Source: Spirochaetota bacterium
Lineage (GTDB): Bacteria > Spirochaetota > Leptospiria > Turneriellales > Turneriellaceae
DNA: 16,415 bases
Direction of reading: 5' to 3'
NCBI GenBank assembly: GCA_963205035.1
Contig: CAUJII010000125.1
Coordinates: 1-16,415 of the forward strand
Under the pieces are notes generated by a model. The model did not search any database, was not told where the DNA came from, and saw only the letters and a list, made by a program, of their open reading frames with translations. Positions 6,829-13,399 of the stretch are shown here, one piece after another (positions within the stretch are counted from its first letter, which is position 1; each line of letters opens with the position of its first letter). The position numbers and the translations under genes are program-made.

Positions 6829-7709
6829 CCACGGTAGCTATCCGCAATTTTCCAGATGCCGCGCTCGAGAAATGCCGGGATCGTCTGTCTATGCGCCTTG
6901 TTGATGAGATTAGAATGCGAGGTGCGGTATTTTTTCGCATAGTCGACGAGCCGAATAATTTCGCCTCCCTCAAGATAGGTGATGCGTTTATGGTAACTGT
7001 TTTTTAACGCGAGCTCGACCATTTTTTCCATACGCTTAGTTTTATTCTGCGTGTCAAACTCGCGCAGTGCGTCATAGTAGGCGTCGCGGTCGACAAATTT
7101 GATGTTGATGGGAACATAACCCTCCCGAATCAAGACAAAATTATTGAGCACACGGCCAATGCGACCATTGCCGTCGACGAACGGGTGAATATTCTCGAAG
7201 GTCAAATGCATCTTTGCGACACGGCGGATAATCCCCGCCCCAACTGCCCCACGAAACTCGGCGAGCATTTTCACAAGGCGCGGCACCACTTCTTTCGGGT
7301 CGGGCGCTATGTGGCTGCCGACGCGCACCCATTCATTGCCCTGACGAAAGCGCCCGGCGATATCGTCGCGGATATTTGAGATCAGCATCTTGTGCAAGAG
7401 CTCGATGACATCGAGATCGAGCTCTGACTCAATCGCCTTGGTGTGGATGTACTCCACGACGCGCGCCAGATTGCGCGCCTCAAACATTTCGCGTTCTGAG
7501 ATGAAGCGATCGAGGTCGATTTTACTCAGAATTTTCTCAGTCTCGTCGAGCGAGAGCGTACTGTTTTCGATGGCGTTCGAGTCAAAGACCTGTTCGGGCA
7601 CCTCAGCCTCGGCGATGACGCGCATCAAGGCGTCTTTGCCAGCGGCGAGCGCATGGTATTTTTGGCGGAGGATATGGATATCTTCTAAAGCGGCATCGAC
7701 TGGATCCAT
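6825..7709 (-). CDS. Fic-domain adenylyltransferase with N-terminal inhibitory motif and C-terminal helix-turn-helix
   Basis: The 294-residue protein has three parts. Near the N-terminus SNAIEN (44-49) fits the (S/T)xxxE(G/N) motif of the inhibitory helix; its Glu (E48) normally blocks ATP in class II Fic proteins. The Fic core carries the full active-site motif HPFVDGNGRIGR at 175-186, with the catalytic His and the GNGR phosphate loop, so AMP transfer to a target protein is expected. The last 50 residues (LVDYAKKYRTSHS...IPAFLERGIWKI) resemble an excisionase/MerR-like winged helix and may bind DNA. With its own inhibitory helix it needs no separate antitoxin. The ATG at 7709 follows a motif-rich AT-rich region, a likely autoregulatory site. 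The target is unknown. Confidence 0.92.
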   Translation of the reverse strand: MDPVDAALEDIHILRQKYHALAAGKDALMRVIAEAEVPEQVFDSNAIENSTLSLDETEKILSKIDLDRFISEREMFEARNLARVVEYIHTKAIESELDLDVIELLHKMLISNIRDDIAGRFRQGNEWVRVGSHIAPDPKEVVPRLVKMLAEFRGAVGAGIIRRVAKMHLTFENIHPFVDGNGRIGRVLNNFVLIREGYVPINIKFVDRDAYYDALREFDTQNKTKRMEKMVELALKNSYHKRITYLEGGEIIRLVDYAKKYRTSHSNLINKAHRQTIPAFLERGIWKIADSYRG

Positions 7710-7743
7710 GCGGCCATAGGGAATTTGTTCACTGTATTGTCAA

Positions 7744-7839
7744 TATTTTCGTGAAAGAATCAATAAAATACTATTATTTTCACGATTTATTACATGATTT
7801 CGTGAAAATACGGGTTAATAGAGAGAAATTTCACTGAAA
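7744..7839. promoter_or_regulatory. cluster of TTTCRYGAAA-type boxes upstream of the Fic gene
   Basis: The 161-bp gap before the Fic gene is very AT-rich and holds related boxes. TATTTTCGTGAAA is at 7744-7756. TATTTTCACGA at 7775-7785 and its exact inverse TCGTGAAAATA at 7800-7810 form 11-bp arms around a 14-bp spacer. TTTCACTGAAA at 7829-7839 is a variant palindrome. A TTGACA hexamer on the minus strand lies at 7738-7743, about 30 bp upstream of the Fic start, without a good -10 box. The boxes are plausible operators for the Fic protein's own C-terminal DNA-binding domain. Confidence 0.55.
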
Positions 7840-7870
7840 ACATGCTTTTGTCACCGTTTGCGAAATCCAA

Positions 7871-8284
7871 CTACGTTGTTTCCGTGTATTTCTTAAAATT
7901 GTCCAGAATCGCCTGCCAGCCGCTCCTTTGCATTTCAGGCGGATTTTCACTCTCCGCTTCGAATTCTGTCTTGATGACGGTCTTGCCTCCAGCCTCGCTG
8001 AAGTCGGTCACGACCTTGCGCCCATCGGCAATCGTATATGCGATGCGCTTCTTGTCGGCGACTTCGTCGTACGTCGCTTCAAAGTCAAAACCAAAGCTAC
8101 CGTCTTTAGCCTCCATGCGCGACTCAAGTTTGCCGCCGATCCTGAGATCGTTCTTTGCACTTGGGCACTGCCATGACTCATGCGCTGCATTCCATTGGGT
8201 GATGTGTTCGGGTTTGTTCCAATAGTCCCAAACTTTCGCGAGCGGCGCATTCACCATCGCTTCGATATTTATTTTTGTACTCAT
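7871..8284 (-). CDS. SRPBCC / AHSA1-domain (START-like) protein
   Basis: The 137-residue product is a single helix-grip domain. The opening INIEAMVNAPLAKVWDYWNKPEHITQW is the standard start of AHSA1/polyketide-cyclase-like members, and the end GWQAILDNFKKYTE is the long C-terminal helix that closes the hydrophobic pocket. Family members bind small hydrophobic ligands or, in eukaryotes, activate Hsp90; bacterial members of this size mostly have no known ligand. AGGGAAAG just upstream of the ATG at 8284 serves as the ribosome binding site. The gene starts 9 bp after the repeat lipoprotein gene, so the two are probably co-transcribed, although no functional link is apparent. Confidence 0.88.
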   Translation of the reverse strand: MSTKINIEAMVNAPLAKVWDYWNKPEHITQWNAAHESWQCPSAKNDLRIGGKLESRMEAKDGSFGFDFEATYDEVADKKRIAYTIADGRKVVTDFSEAGGKTVIKTEFEAESENPPEMQRSGWQAILDNFKKYTETT

Positions 8285-8293
8285 TTGCTTTCC

Positions 8294-10216
8294 CTACTTC
8301 TCAATAATGAGCAGTTGATTCTGCCCGCCGGCGTAGATCTGGTCGTTGTCGATCAATATCGTGTTAGGCATGTTATTTACAGAAGGATTCCACGCTGTCG
8401 GTAAACCGGTCGCCGTGTCGATGGCGGCGAGGAATTTATGTGACGATCCATTTATCAAAGTGAAATTACCACCCGCATAGACCGTGCCTGTACTTACCAC
8501 GAGGGCGAGCACGGCCTGGTTGACAATGGGGTTCCACCCCGTGGCGAGCCCAGTACTCGCATCTAACGCAGCAATGTTGTTACGTGTCTGACCGCCAATC
8601 GTGGTAAAATATCCGCCGGCATAGACGATCCCCGGGGCGAAGGCGATCGCCGCGACAGTACTCGTTGCATTGGGATTGAACCCTGTGGCGAGGGCGGTAC
8701 TCGTATCTAATGCGGCAATGTAGTTACGCGTTTGACCGCCAATCGTGGTAAAATTTCCGCCCGCGTAAATAAGCCCAGAGTCCAAGCGCAGCGTCCACAC
8801 AGAATTATTGGCATTGGGGTCCCAACTCGTTGCAAGGCCTGTCGAGGCATCGAGAGCAGCGATGCGGTTTCGTGTCTGACCGCCGATATTGGTGAAAGCC
8901 CCCCCTGCATAGACTGTGCCCGATGCGTGGAGAAGCGTAAAAACCTGGTTATTCGCATTGGGGTTCCAGCTTGTTGCGAGACCCGTCGAGGCATCGAGCG
9001 CCGCGATGTCGTTGCGCGTTTGGCCGCCAATCGTGGTAAAGCTTCCGCCCGCATAGATGACACCTGAAACGGCGGTGAGCGCATTGACCGAGTTGTTCGC
9101 ATTTGGGTTCCACGCCGTGAGTACGCCGTTGCTGTCGAGCGCAGCGATGTTGTTACGCGCCTCGCCGCCGACGCTCGTGAATTCACCGCCGGCGTAGATC
9201 GAGCCCGTGCCAGTCGCGAGCGTATAGACGATCGCACTGGGGTTCGGATTCCACGCTGTCGCAAGGCCCGTCGCGGCGTCGATAGCGGCCAAGGCTTTGC
9301 GGGATGCCGCACCCACATGCGTGAAACCGCCCCCTATATATACAATCCCCGATTGCACAGCAATGGCCCACACCTCAGGCATGGCGCCTGTCACATTAGG
9401 ATCCCACGCCGTTGCAAGGGCTGTCGTCTTATCGATGGCGGCGACTTTACTGCGCGCTTGACCGCCGATATTCGTGAACGACCCACCCGCATAGACAACG
9501 CCAGAATCTAACGCAAGACTATATACAGTGCCGCTCGTCGCATTGGGGTTCCATGTGGTGGCAAAGCCAGTAACCGCATCGACAGCCGCGATGCGGCCCC
9601 GCGCCTGGCCACCGATGTTAGTGAAACCACCTGAAGCATAGACGGTGCCCGCATCGATACGCAGACAATTCACTGTACCAGTGGCACCCGGGTTCCAACT
9701 GGTTGCAAGGCCCGTCGAAGCGTCGATCGCAGCAATGCTGGCACGCGACTGGCCACCAATACTGGTAAAATTACCGCCGACGTAGATCAATCCCGCATCG
9801 CTCGCCAGCGACCATACGTCTGCGTTTGCGTTGGGGTTCCACGCGGTTGCAAGACCCGTCGTGGCGTCCAATGCAGCAATACGGTTACGTGTCTGCCCGC
9901 CCACAGTAGTAAAGGTGCCGCCGACGTAGACAATCCCCGCATCGACCACTATCGCATTGATGTCGCCGTTCGCATTGGGATTCCAGGGATGCAGAGTACC
10001 ATCGGCGTTGATGCGCGCTAATTTATTACGGGTTACTGTACCGACTTGCGTAAATGCGCCGCCGATATACCAGCCGCCCGCACTGTCGCTAGTAACATAA
10101 AAAACATAGCCTGTGATGGGCAGCCCCGTGAGTGGGTTACCGCTCGTGGTATCGATGGCAGATCCGCTGCCGGTATTGGGCCCAAAGTAACTAAAAAGAC
10201 CGCCGACATAAAGAAT
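8294..10216. repeat. tandem coding repeats of 132-150 bp, best copies 144 bp
   Basis: The blade-encoding units repeat at the DNA level. For example, GACCGCCAATCGTGGTAAA occurs at about 8590 and again exactly 144 bp later at about 8734, with a close variant near 9025. Units in the C-terminal half (8500-9070) are more alike than those nearer the N-terminus, which points to recent duplication or homogenisation there. Unit length is a multiple of three, so copy number can change without loss of frame. This is coding sequence, not a CRISPR array: there are no unique spacers. Confidence 0.8.
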
Positions 10217-10696
10217 GCCGTCTTGTTTTACCATCGCCTTTATCGTGCCAGACGGTTGCCAAGCGCCCGCACCGAGCCAAGCCACGGTGCCGGCTACGGG
10301 CATGCCGCCCCAGCTCGTGATGCCGGGAAACGATAGCGTAACAGTACCCTGCGACAGAGACCCCGTGACGGTAAGCGCATAGGTCGTGTCGTCGATTTTC
10401 GAGACGGCGCTTACAGAGAGACTACCCGCACCGCTGAATTGGTAAGATGTTGGGCTATCGGCGCCGTTTACGGGTTTTGAAAACACTACTTTTTGAATTT
10501 GGTTAATGCTTTGGATTGTCGTACCGCTGGGCGGCACGGAACTTACAGTCAAGGCTGCGGTGTCGGCCACAAAACACGACGCCTTGGGATTGAGGCAGTT
10601 AGTGTCGAGCTTGATTGTGCAGCCGGTTAGCCACGGGCTTAAGCCCATGGCTAACAGTAAGAAGATGGCGAAACGAAATGCATTCTGTGGTTTCAT
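8294..10696 (-). CDS. large lipoprotein with Ig-like domain and tandem propeller-type repeats
   Basis: The 800-residue product is an exported lipoprotein. The signal sequence (residues 1-25, hydrophobic core FAIFLLLAMGL) ends in the lipobox LTGC with C26. Residues of about 48-138 (VSSVPPSGTTIQSINQIQKV...) resemble the bacterial Ig-like Big_5/SbsA type. From about residue 161 to the end there are some 13 tandem units of 44-50 residues with consensus YAGGxFTxIGGQxRNxIAALDxSTGLATxWNPNA, the last one cut short. Such units fold as blades of beta-propellers, so two propellers of six to seven blades are plausible. I chose the ATG at 10696 because AAGGAG lies 4-5 bases before it and the signal peptide begins there; upstream ATGs at 10711 and 10720 lack this. 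It follows the PGWG-motif gene by 31 bp. Role unknown; binding at the cell surface is a guess. Confidence 0.88.
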   Translation of the reverse strand: MKPQNAFRFAIFLLLAMGLSPWLTGCTIKLDTNCLNPKASCFVADTAALTVSSVPPSGTTIQSINQIQKVVFSKPVNGADSPTSYQFSGAGSLSVSAVSKIDDTTYALTVTGSLSQGTVTLSFPGITSWGGMPVAGTVAWLGAGAWQPSGTIKAMVKQDGILYVGGLFSYFGPNTGSGSAIDTTSGNPLTGLPITGYVFYVTSDSAGGWYIGGAFTQVGTVTRNKLARINADGTLHPWNPNANGDINAIVVDAGIVYVGGTFTTVGGQTRNRIAALDATTGLATAWNPNANADVWSLASDAGLIYVGGNFTSIGGQSRASIAAIDASTGLATSWNPGATGTVNCLRIDAGTVYASGGFTNIGGQARGRIAAVDAVTGFATTWNPNATSGTVYSLALDSGVVYAGGSFTNIGGQARSKVAAIDKTTALATAWDPNVTGAMPEVWAIAVQSGIVYIGGGFTHVGAASRKALAAIDAATGLATAWNPNPSAIVYTLATGTGSIYAGGEFTSVGGEARNNIAALDSNGVLTAWNPNANNSVNALTAVSGVIYAGGSFTTIGGQTRNDIAALDASTGLATSWNPNANNQVFTLLHASGTVYAGGAFTNIGGQTRNRIAALDASTGLATSWDPNANNSVWTLRLDSGLIYAGGNFTTIGGQTRNYIAALDTSTALATGFNPNATSTVAAIAFAPGIVYAGGYFTTIGGQTRNNIAALDASTGLATGWNPIVNQAVLALVVSTGTVYAGGNFTLINGSSHKFLAAIDTATGLPTAWNPSVNNMPNTILIDNDQIYAGGQNQLLIIEK
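10626..10655. repeat. 30-bp near-perfect palindrome inside the lipoprotein signal sequence
   Basis: The arms begin GTTAGCC and end GGCTAAC, around a perfect centre GGGCTTAAGCCC; 28 of 30 positions obey the symmetry. Read on the minus strand it encodes M-G-L-S-P-W-L-T, the last residues before the lipobox Gly-Cys. A palindrome this long in a coding region is unexpected and looks like a mobile palindromic repeat that now supplies part of the signal peptide. Confidence 0.7.
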
Positions 10697-10727
10697 AATA
10701 CTCCTTTTCATAGTGCTCATCGTGCTG

Positions 10728-11891
10728 TCAAAATCTCCAAACGAGCGAGACGTCGCCGCGCACACCAGTCCAATTCCCCATCGCAGCGGATGGTGGCGCA
10801 CTTGTTCTCCAATCACCCGCCCTATCTGGCGCTAATCGAAAATCCAGCCGTGCTCCACTTTGCTCCATCACCGCAGGATTATCGACAACATCGGGCTTCA
10901 CAAAATAGGCATGGAGTAAATTCCCCACGTAAACCACGCCGATGCTGACAAGACCGATAACCGTCATCTGACCCCATAGATCACCTTTTGCAACCAGATC
11001 GTCAAACTGCGCTTGTGCATCTTTGTCGCGCAGCGATATACCCCCACCCGGCGCTTTGTAATAGACAGGCGCATGGTCCTTGTATTCAATAACGTAGCGT
11101 GCGTACATCGCCGTCGAAAGTGCGGTAAATCCCACAGCCGACCAGAACGCGCCTCCCCAAATATATCCCCACGTTTGGCGTTCTTTATACATGTGCCCCC
11201 AGCCGGGCAGAACTGTGCCGCGCAGGAGTGCTCCTTTATCCGAAGGGAAAAAGAGGTTCTTGATGTTGTCGCCAAGCGTCTGCGAGACTTCTTCGACCGC
11301 AGTGAACATTTCGGCAGAAACCGGCATCGTCATGGTTTTCTCGCCGACAATTTCATCGTCTATGACCGAGAGAATCTTGGCGGTTAAGCGCAGATTGTTG
11401 GTCGCTTCGACTGCCGGTTCGGCTGCGCTCACCGCAGGTCTCAGCGACCGGTGATTGTTGGCGAGCCCTGTCGAAGTGCGGTCACTGGGACCGTCTTCGG
11501 TCTCTCGCTTCGAGTGCGAAGTCGAAGTGTCGGGTTCAAACATCCCATAGATAACGCCGTCCGCGCCAAAGTCTTTTGCAATCTCCCTCACCTTATCACG
11601 GTTGTAAAGATCCGCAGACGTATACCCTTTGCTCTTGAAAGCTTTCTTAAAGACTTTATCGTCGATGCGTACGTAACGGAATTTCTTCTTCGCTATTTCG
11701 TCTATCGATTCGCCGATCGTCGTTTCAATCCAAGAGAAATTCGTGTCGTTGGCTTGATTATAGAAAGGGAGAAACAGCAGTTTTTTAGGAACTAAGGGTG
11801 GAGCGGGTGGCGTAGCCTTCTCTTGCGCAAGTAAAGATGTGAAGGCAGTACAAACAAAAATAGACAGGATGGTTGTTCGGAGAAGTTGTAT
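10728..11891 (-). CDS. exported membrane protein with PGWG motif (DUF5683-like), apparent ATA start
   Basis: The frame is open from 11918 to the TGA at 10728. No ATG, GTG or TTG precedes the signal peptide; the first GTG, at 11591, would remove 100 residues. ATA at 11889-11891 follows GAGGG at ideal distance and would give 387 residues starting QLLRTTILSIFVCTAFTSLLAQEK, a typical signal peptide cut after residue 22. Residues of about 36-120 plus 165-215 (KKLLFLPFYNQ..., LRLTAKILSV) resemble TolB-N/LpoB-like periplasmic domains. LPGWGHMY at 228-235 is the DUF5683-type PGxGQ motif before two membrane helices (about 242-265 and 308-330). The C-terminus ends in aromatic F. Residues of about 121-165 come from a hairpin-rich insertion. 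A frameshift near the start is the alternative: ATG at 11922-11924 opens MKNIFLRGY in another frame. The repeat lipoprotein follows by 31 bp. Confidence 0.7.
   Translation of the reverse strand: MQLLRTTILSIFVCTAFTSLLAQEKATPPAPPLVPKKLLFLPFYNQANDTNFSWIETTIGESIDEIAKKKFRYVRIDDKVFKKAFKSKGYTSADLYNRDKVREIAKDFGADGVIYGMFEPDTSTSHSKRETEDGPSDRTSTGLANNHRSLRPAVSAAEPAVEATNNLRLTAKILSVIDDEIVGEKTMTMPVSAEMFTAVEEVSQTLGDNIKNLFFPSDKGALLRGTVLPGWGHMYKERQTWGYIWGGAFWSAVGFTALSTAMYARYVIEYKDHAPVYYKAPGGGISLRDKDAQAQFDDLVAKGDLWGQMTVIGLVSIGVVYVGNLLHAYFVKPDVVDNPAVMEQSGARLDFRLAPDRAGDWRTSAPPSAAMGNWTGVRGDVSLVWRF
11402..11535. repeat. hairpin-rich palindromic repeat inserted in frame in a coding gene
   Basis: About 130 bp carry a dense set of inverted repeats. 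CTGCG/CGCAG close a loop at 11423-11437. Arms at 11437-11450 and 11479-11492 match at 12 of 14 positions. GGGACCG/CGGTCTC close a TCTT loop at 11487-11504, with one G-T pair. CTTCG/CGAAG close an AGTG loop at 11508-11521. Two direct repeats bound the parts: GATTGTTGG at 11393-11401 and 11453-11461 (60 bp apart), and GTCGAAGTG at 11470-11478 and 11521-11529 (51 bp apart). Both spacings are multiples of three. The encoded Ser/Thr/Ala-rich segment interrupts an otherwise ordered domain. Similar palindromes with TCGAAGTGCGGTCACTG-like cores are dispersed repeats in several bacterial genomes, as far as I recall. Confidence 0.65.
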
Positions 11892-12039
11892 ATCGGTACC
11901 CTCGCAGGAAAATATTTTTCATCGAATGAAGCAGAAGCACCCTTTCCGGGAGCCAGCGATAGGCTGAGCACGAAACTTAATTATATAGAGGTTGTCAACA
12001 AATAGATTCTGTCTATGACGATTTTTCAGGAAGCACCCA

Positions 12040-12069
12040 GGAGTTTAGGCGAGTTTAAGCCTAAACTCC
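12040..12069. repeat. perfect 11-bp stem-loop in the acyl-CoA dehydrogenase 3' gap
   Basis: GGAGTTTAGGC (12040-12050) and GCCTAAACTCC (12059-12069) pair perfectly around an 8-base loop that repeats GAGTTTA. It lies 54 bp beyond the stop of the acyl-CoA dehydrogenase gene. No T run follows on either strand, so a simple intrinsic terminator is doubtful; it may be a dispersed palindrome or an RNA-stabilising end. The rest of the gap 11892-12122 holds a TATAAT on the minus strand at 11980-11985, without a -35 box at the right distance. Confidence 0.6.
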
Positions 12070-12122
12070 GAGGCAAAGATGAAAACATCAAAACGACTTG
12101 GGGATCAAGTCGCGACCAAAGT

Positions 12123-13304
12123 TTATTTCCAGGTTGCAGATTCTTTCACAATGTGCGCGGCAATTTCGTTCTTTTGGATTTGGCTCGTGCCTTCGTAAAT
12201 TGTCAGAATCTTTGCGTCACGGTACATTTTCTCAACCGGATAGTCTTTCGTGAAACCGTAGCCACCGTGGAGTTGCAACGCATCGTTCGCCACTGCGACA
12301 GCAGTTTCAGACGCCGCATACTTTGCCATCGCAGAATATTTTGCCGCTTCGCTGTGACCCGCCATTGCATACTTTGCAGCGCGGTAGGTCATGAGACGCG
12401 CCTGCTCGATGCGTGTCGCCATATCGGCGAGCATATGCTGCACCGCTTGGAAGTTGATTATATTCTTTCCAAACTGTTCACGTTGGCGCGCATATTTTAC
12501 CGCTTCTTTGAATGCGCCAATCGCCAAACCGACCGCAGAGGCAGCGACGGCCGGGCGTGAAGAGCTCAATGTTTGGAATGCGTGAATAAAGCCTCTATTG
12601 GGTTTGAGACCGACCAAGTTTTCTTCCGGGACTTCGCAATCTTCGAGAATCACTTGGCGTGTGTGCGAGCAGCGGATTCCCATTTTTTGTTCGAGCTTGC
12701 CATAAGACAGACCCTTCGTGCCTTTCTCGACAATAAAGCACGACATCCCACGCGGGCCTTTGCTCTTGTCGGTAATTGCGAAGATGGTGTAGACATCCGC
12801 CACCCCCGAGTTCGTAATCCATTGCTTCGTACCGTTCAGAATATATCGGTCGCCTTTTTTTTCGGCGCTCGTTGAAAGGCTGGGAACGTCGGAGCCTGCA
12901 TTCGGTTCGGTTAAACCAAACGCGCCAATCATCTTGCCGCTTGCGAAACCGCTGAGGTATTTCTTCTTTTGATCTTCGGTGCCACCGTGTTGAATTGGTA
13001 GGGCTCCTAAGCTCGTTGCTGAAAAGGCAGTGTTGACGCCCAAACAGTATTCGCTCACAATTTCAGAAAATAGAATCGAACCTGAAAGACCGAATCCCGT
13101 TCCGCCATATTCTTCGGGATACATAATGCCCGAGATACCCGCTTCATTAAATTTCGCCAGTACCTCATAAGGGAATTTTTCGTGCTCGTCCATGTCTGCA
13201 CGGCGCGGAACAATTTCTTTTTCGCAGATTTCGCGAATGAGCGCACCGACTTCTTCGAGCTCCGGCGGCATAGTAAAATCAAGCAGGTCTGAATGTTTGG
13301 ACAT
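12123..13304 (-). CDS. acyl-CoA dehydrogenase (short/medium-chain type)
   Basis: The 393-residue flavoenzyme introduces the alpha-beta double bond into acyl-CoA thioesters in fatty acid or branched-chain degradation, passing electrons to ETF. FAD and substrate motifs are clear: FGLTEPNAGSD, KQWITN, REQFGKNI and LQLHGGYGFTKDYPVEKMYRDAK. The catalytic base is E371 in YEGTSQIQ, at the position used by medium- and short-chain enzymes and butyryl-CoA dehydrogenases; long-chain and isovaleryl enzymes place it elsewhere. Exact chain length cannot be told. The ATG at 13304 has no good ribosome binding site; a 7-bp inverted repeat immediately precedes it. The gene is alone, diverging from the PAP2-like gene, with no etfAB or thiolase nearby. 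Confidence 0.95.
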   Translation of the reverse strand: MSKHSDLLDFTMPPELEEVGALIREICEKEIVPRRADMDEHEKFPYEVLAKFNEAGISGIMYPEEYGGTGFGLSGSILFSEIVSEYCLGVNTAFSATSLGALPIQHGGTEDQKKKYLSGFASGKMIGAFGLTEPNAGSDVPSLSTSAEKKGDRYILNGTKQWITNSGVADVYTIFAITDKSKGPRGMSCFIVEKGTKGLSYGKLEQKMGIRCSHTRQVILEDCEVPEENLVGLKPNRGFIHAFQTLSSSRPAVAASAVGLAIGAFKEAVKYARQREQFGKNIINFQAVQHMLADMATRIEQARLMTYRAAKYAMAGHSEAAKYSAMAKYAASETAVAVANDALQLHGGYGFTKDYPVEKMYRDAKILTIYEGTSQIQKNEIAAHIVKESATWK

Positions 13305-13330
13305 AACGCGTCGATAAATATCAACGCGTT
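13305..13330. promoter_or_regulatory. inverted repeat directly before the acyl-CoA dehydrogenase start
   Basis: AACGCGT (13305-13311) and ACGCGTT (13324-13330) are inverted copies with a 12-bp AT-rich spacer, touching the ATG of the acyl-CoA dehydrogenase gene. The layout would suit a repressor of fatty acid degradation genes or an RNA hairpin masking the start. A second inverted pair, GCGTAAA and TTTACGC, lies at 13334-13340 and 13365-13371 in the divergent promoter region. Confidence 0.4.
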
Positions 13331-13399
13331 GTGGCGTAAAGGATTATCGACTCGCCTAAACTCATTTACGCGCCGTTTACTCTACCATACTCTGCAGCC

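Noticed and set aside
8294..10216. CRISPR array or other non-coding repeat
   Set aside because: Units of about 144 bp are continuous coding sequence without unique spacers.
10697..10816. A longer start for the repeat lipoprotein
   Set aside because: The extra 40 residues would place sequence before the signal peptide, overlap the end of the upstream gene, and the ribosome binding site AAGGAG lies just before 10696.
11922..11924. ATG as the simple start of the PGWG-motif gene
   Set aside because: It is in a different frame; use would require a frameshift, so it is kept only as an alternative explanation.
12040..12069. Intrinsic terminator
   Set aside because: The stem is perfect but no run of T follows on either strand.
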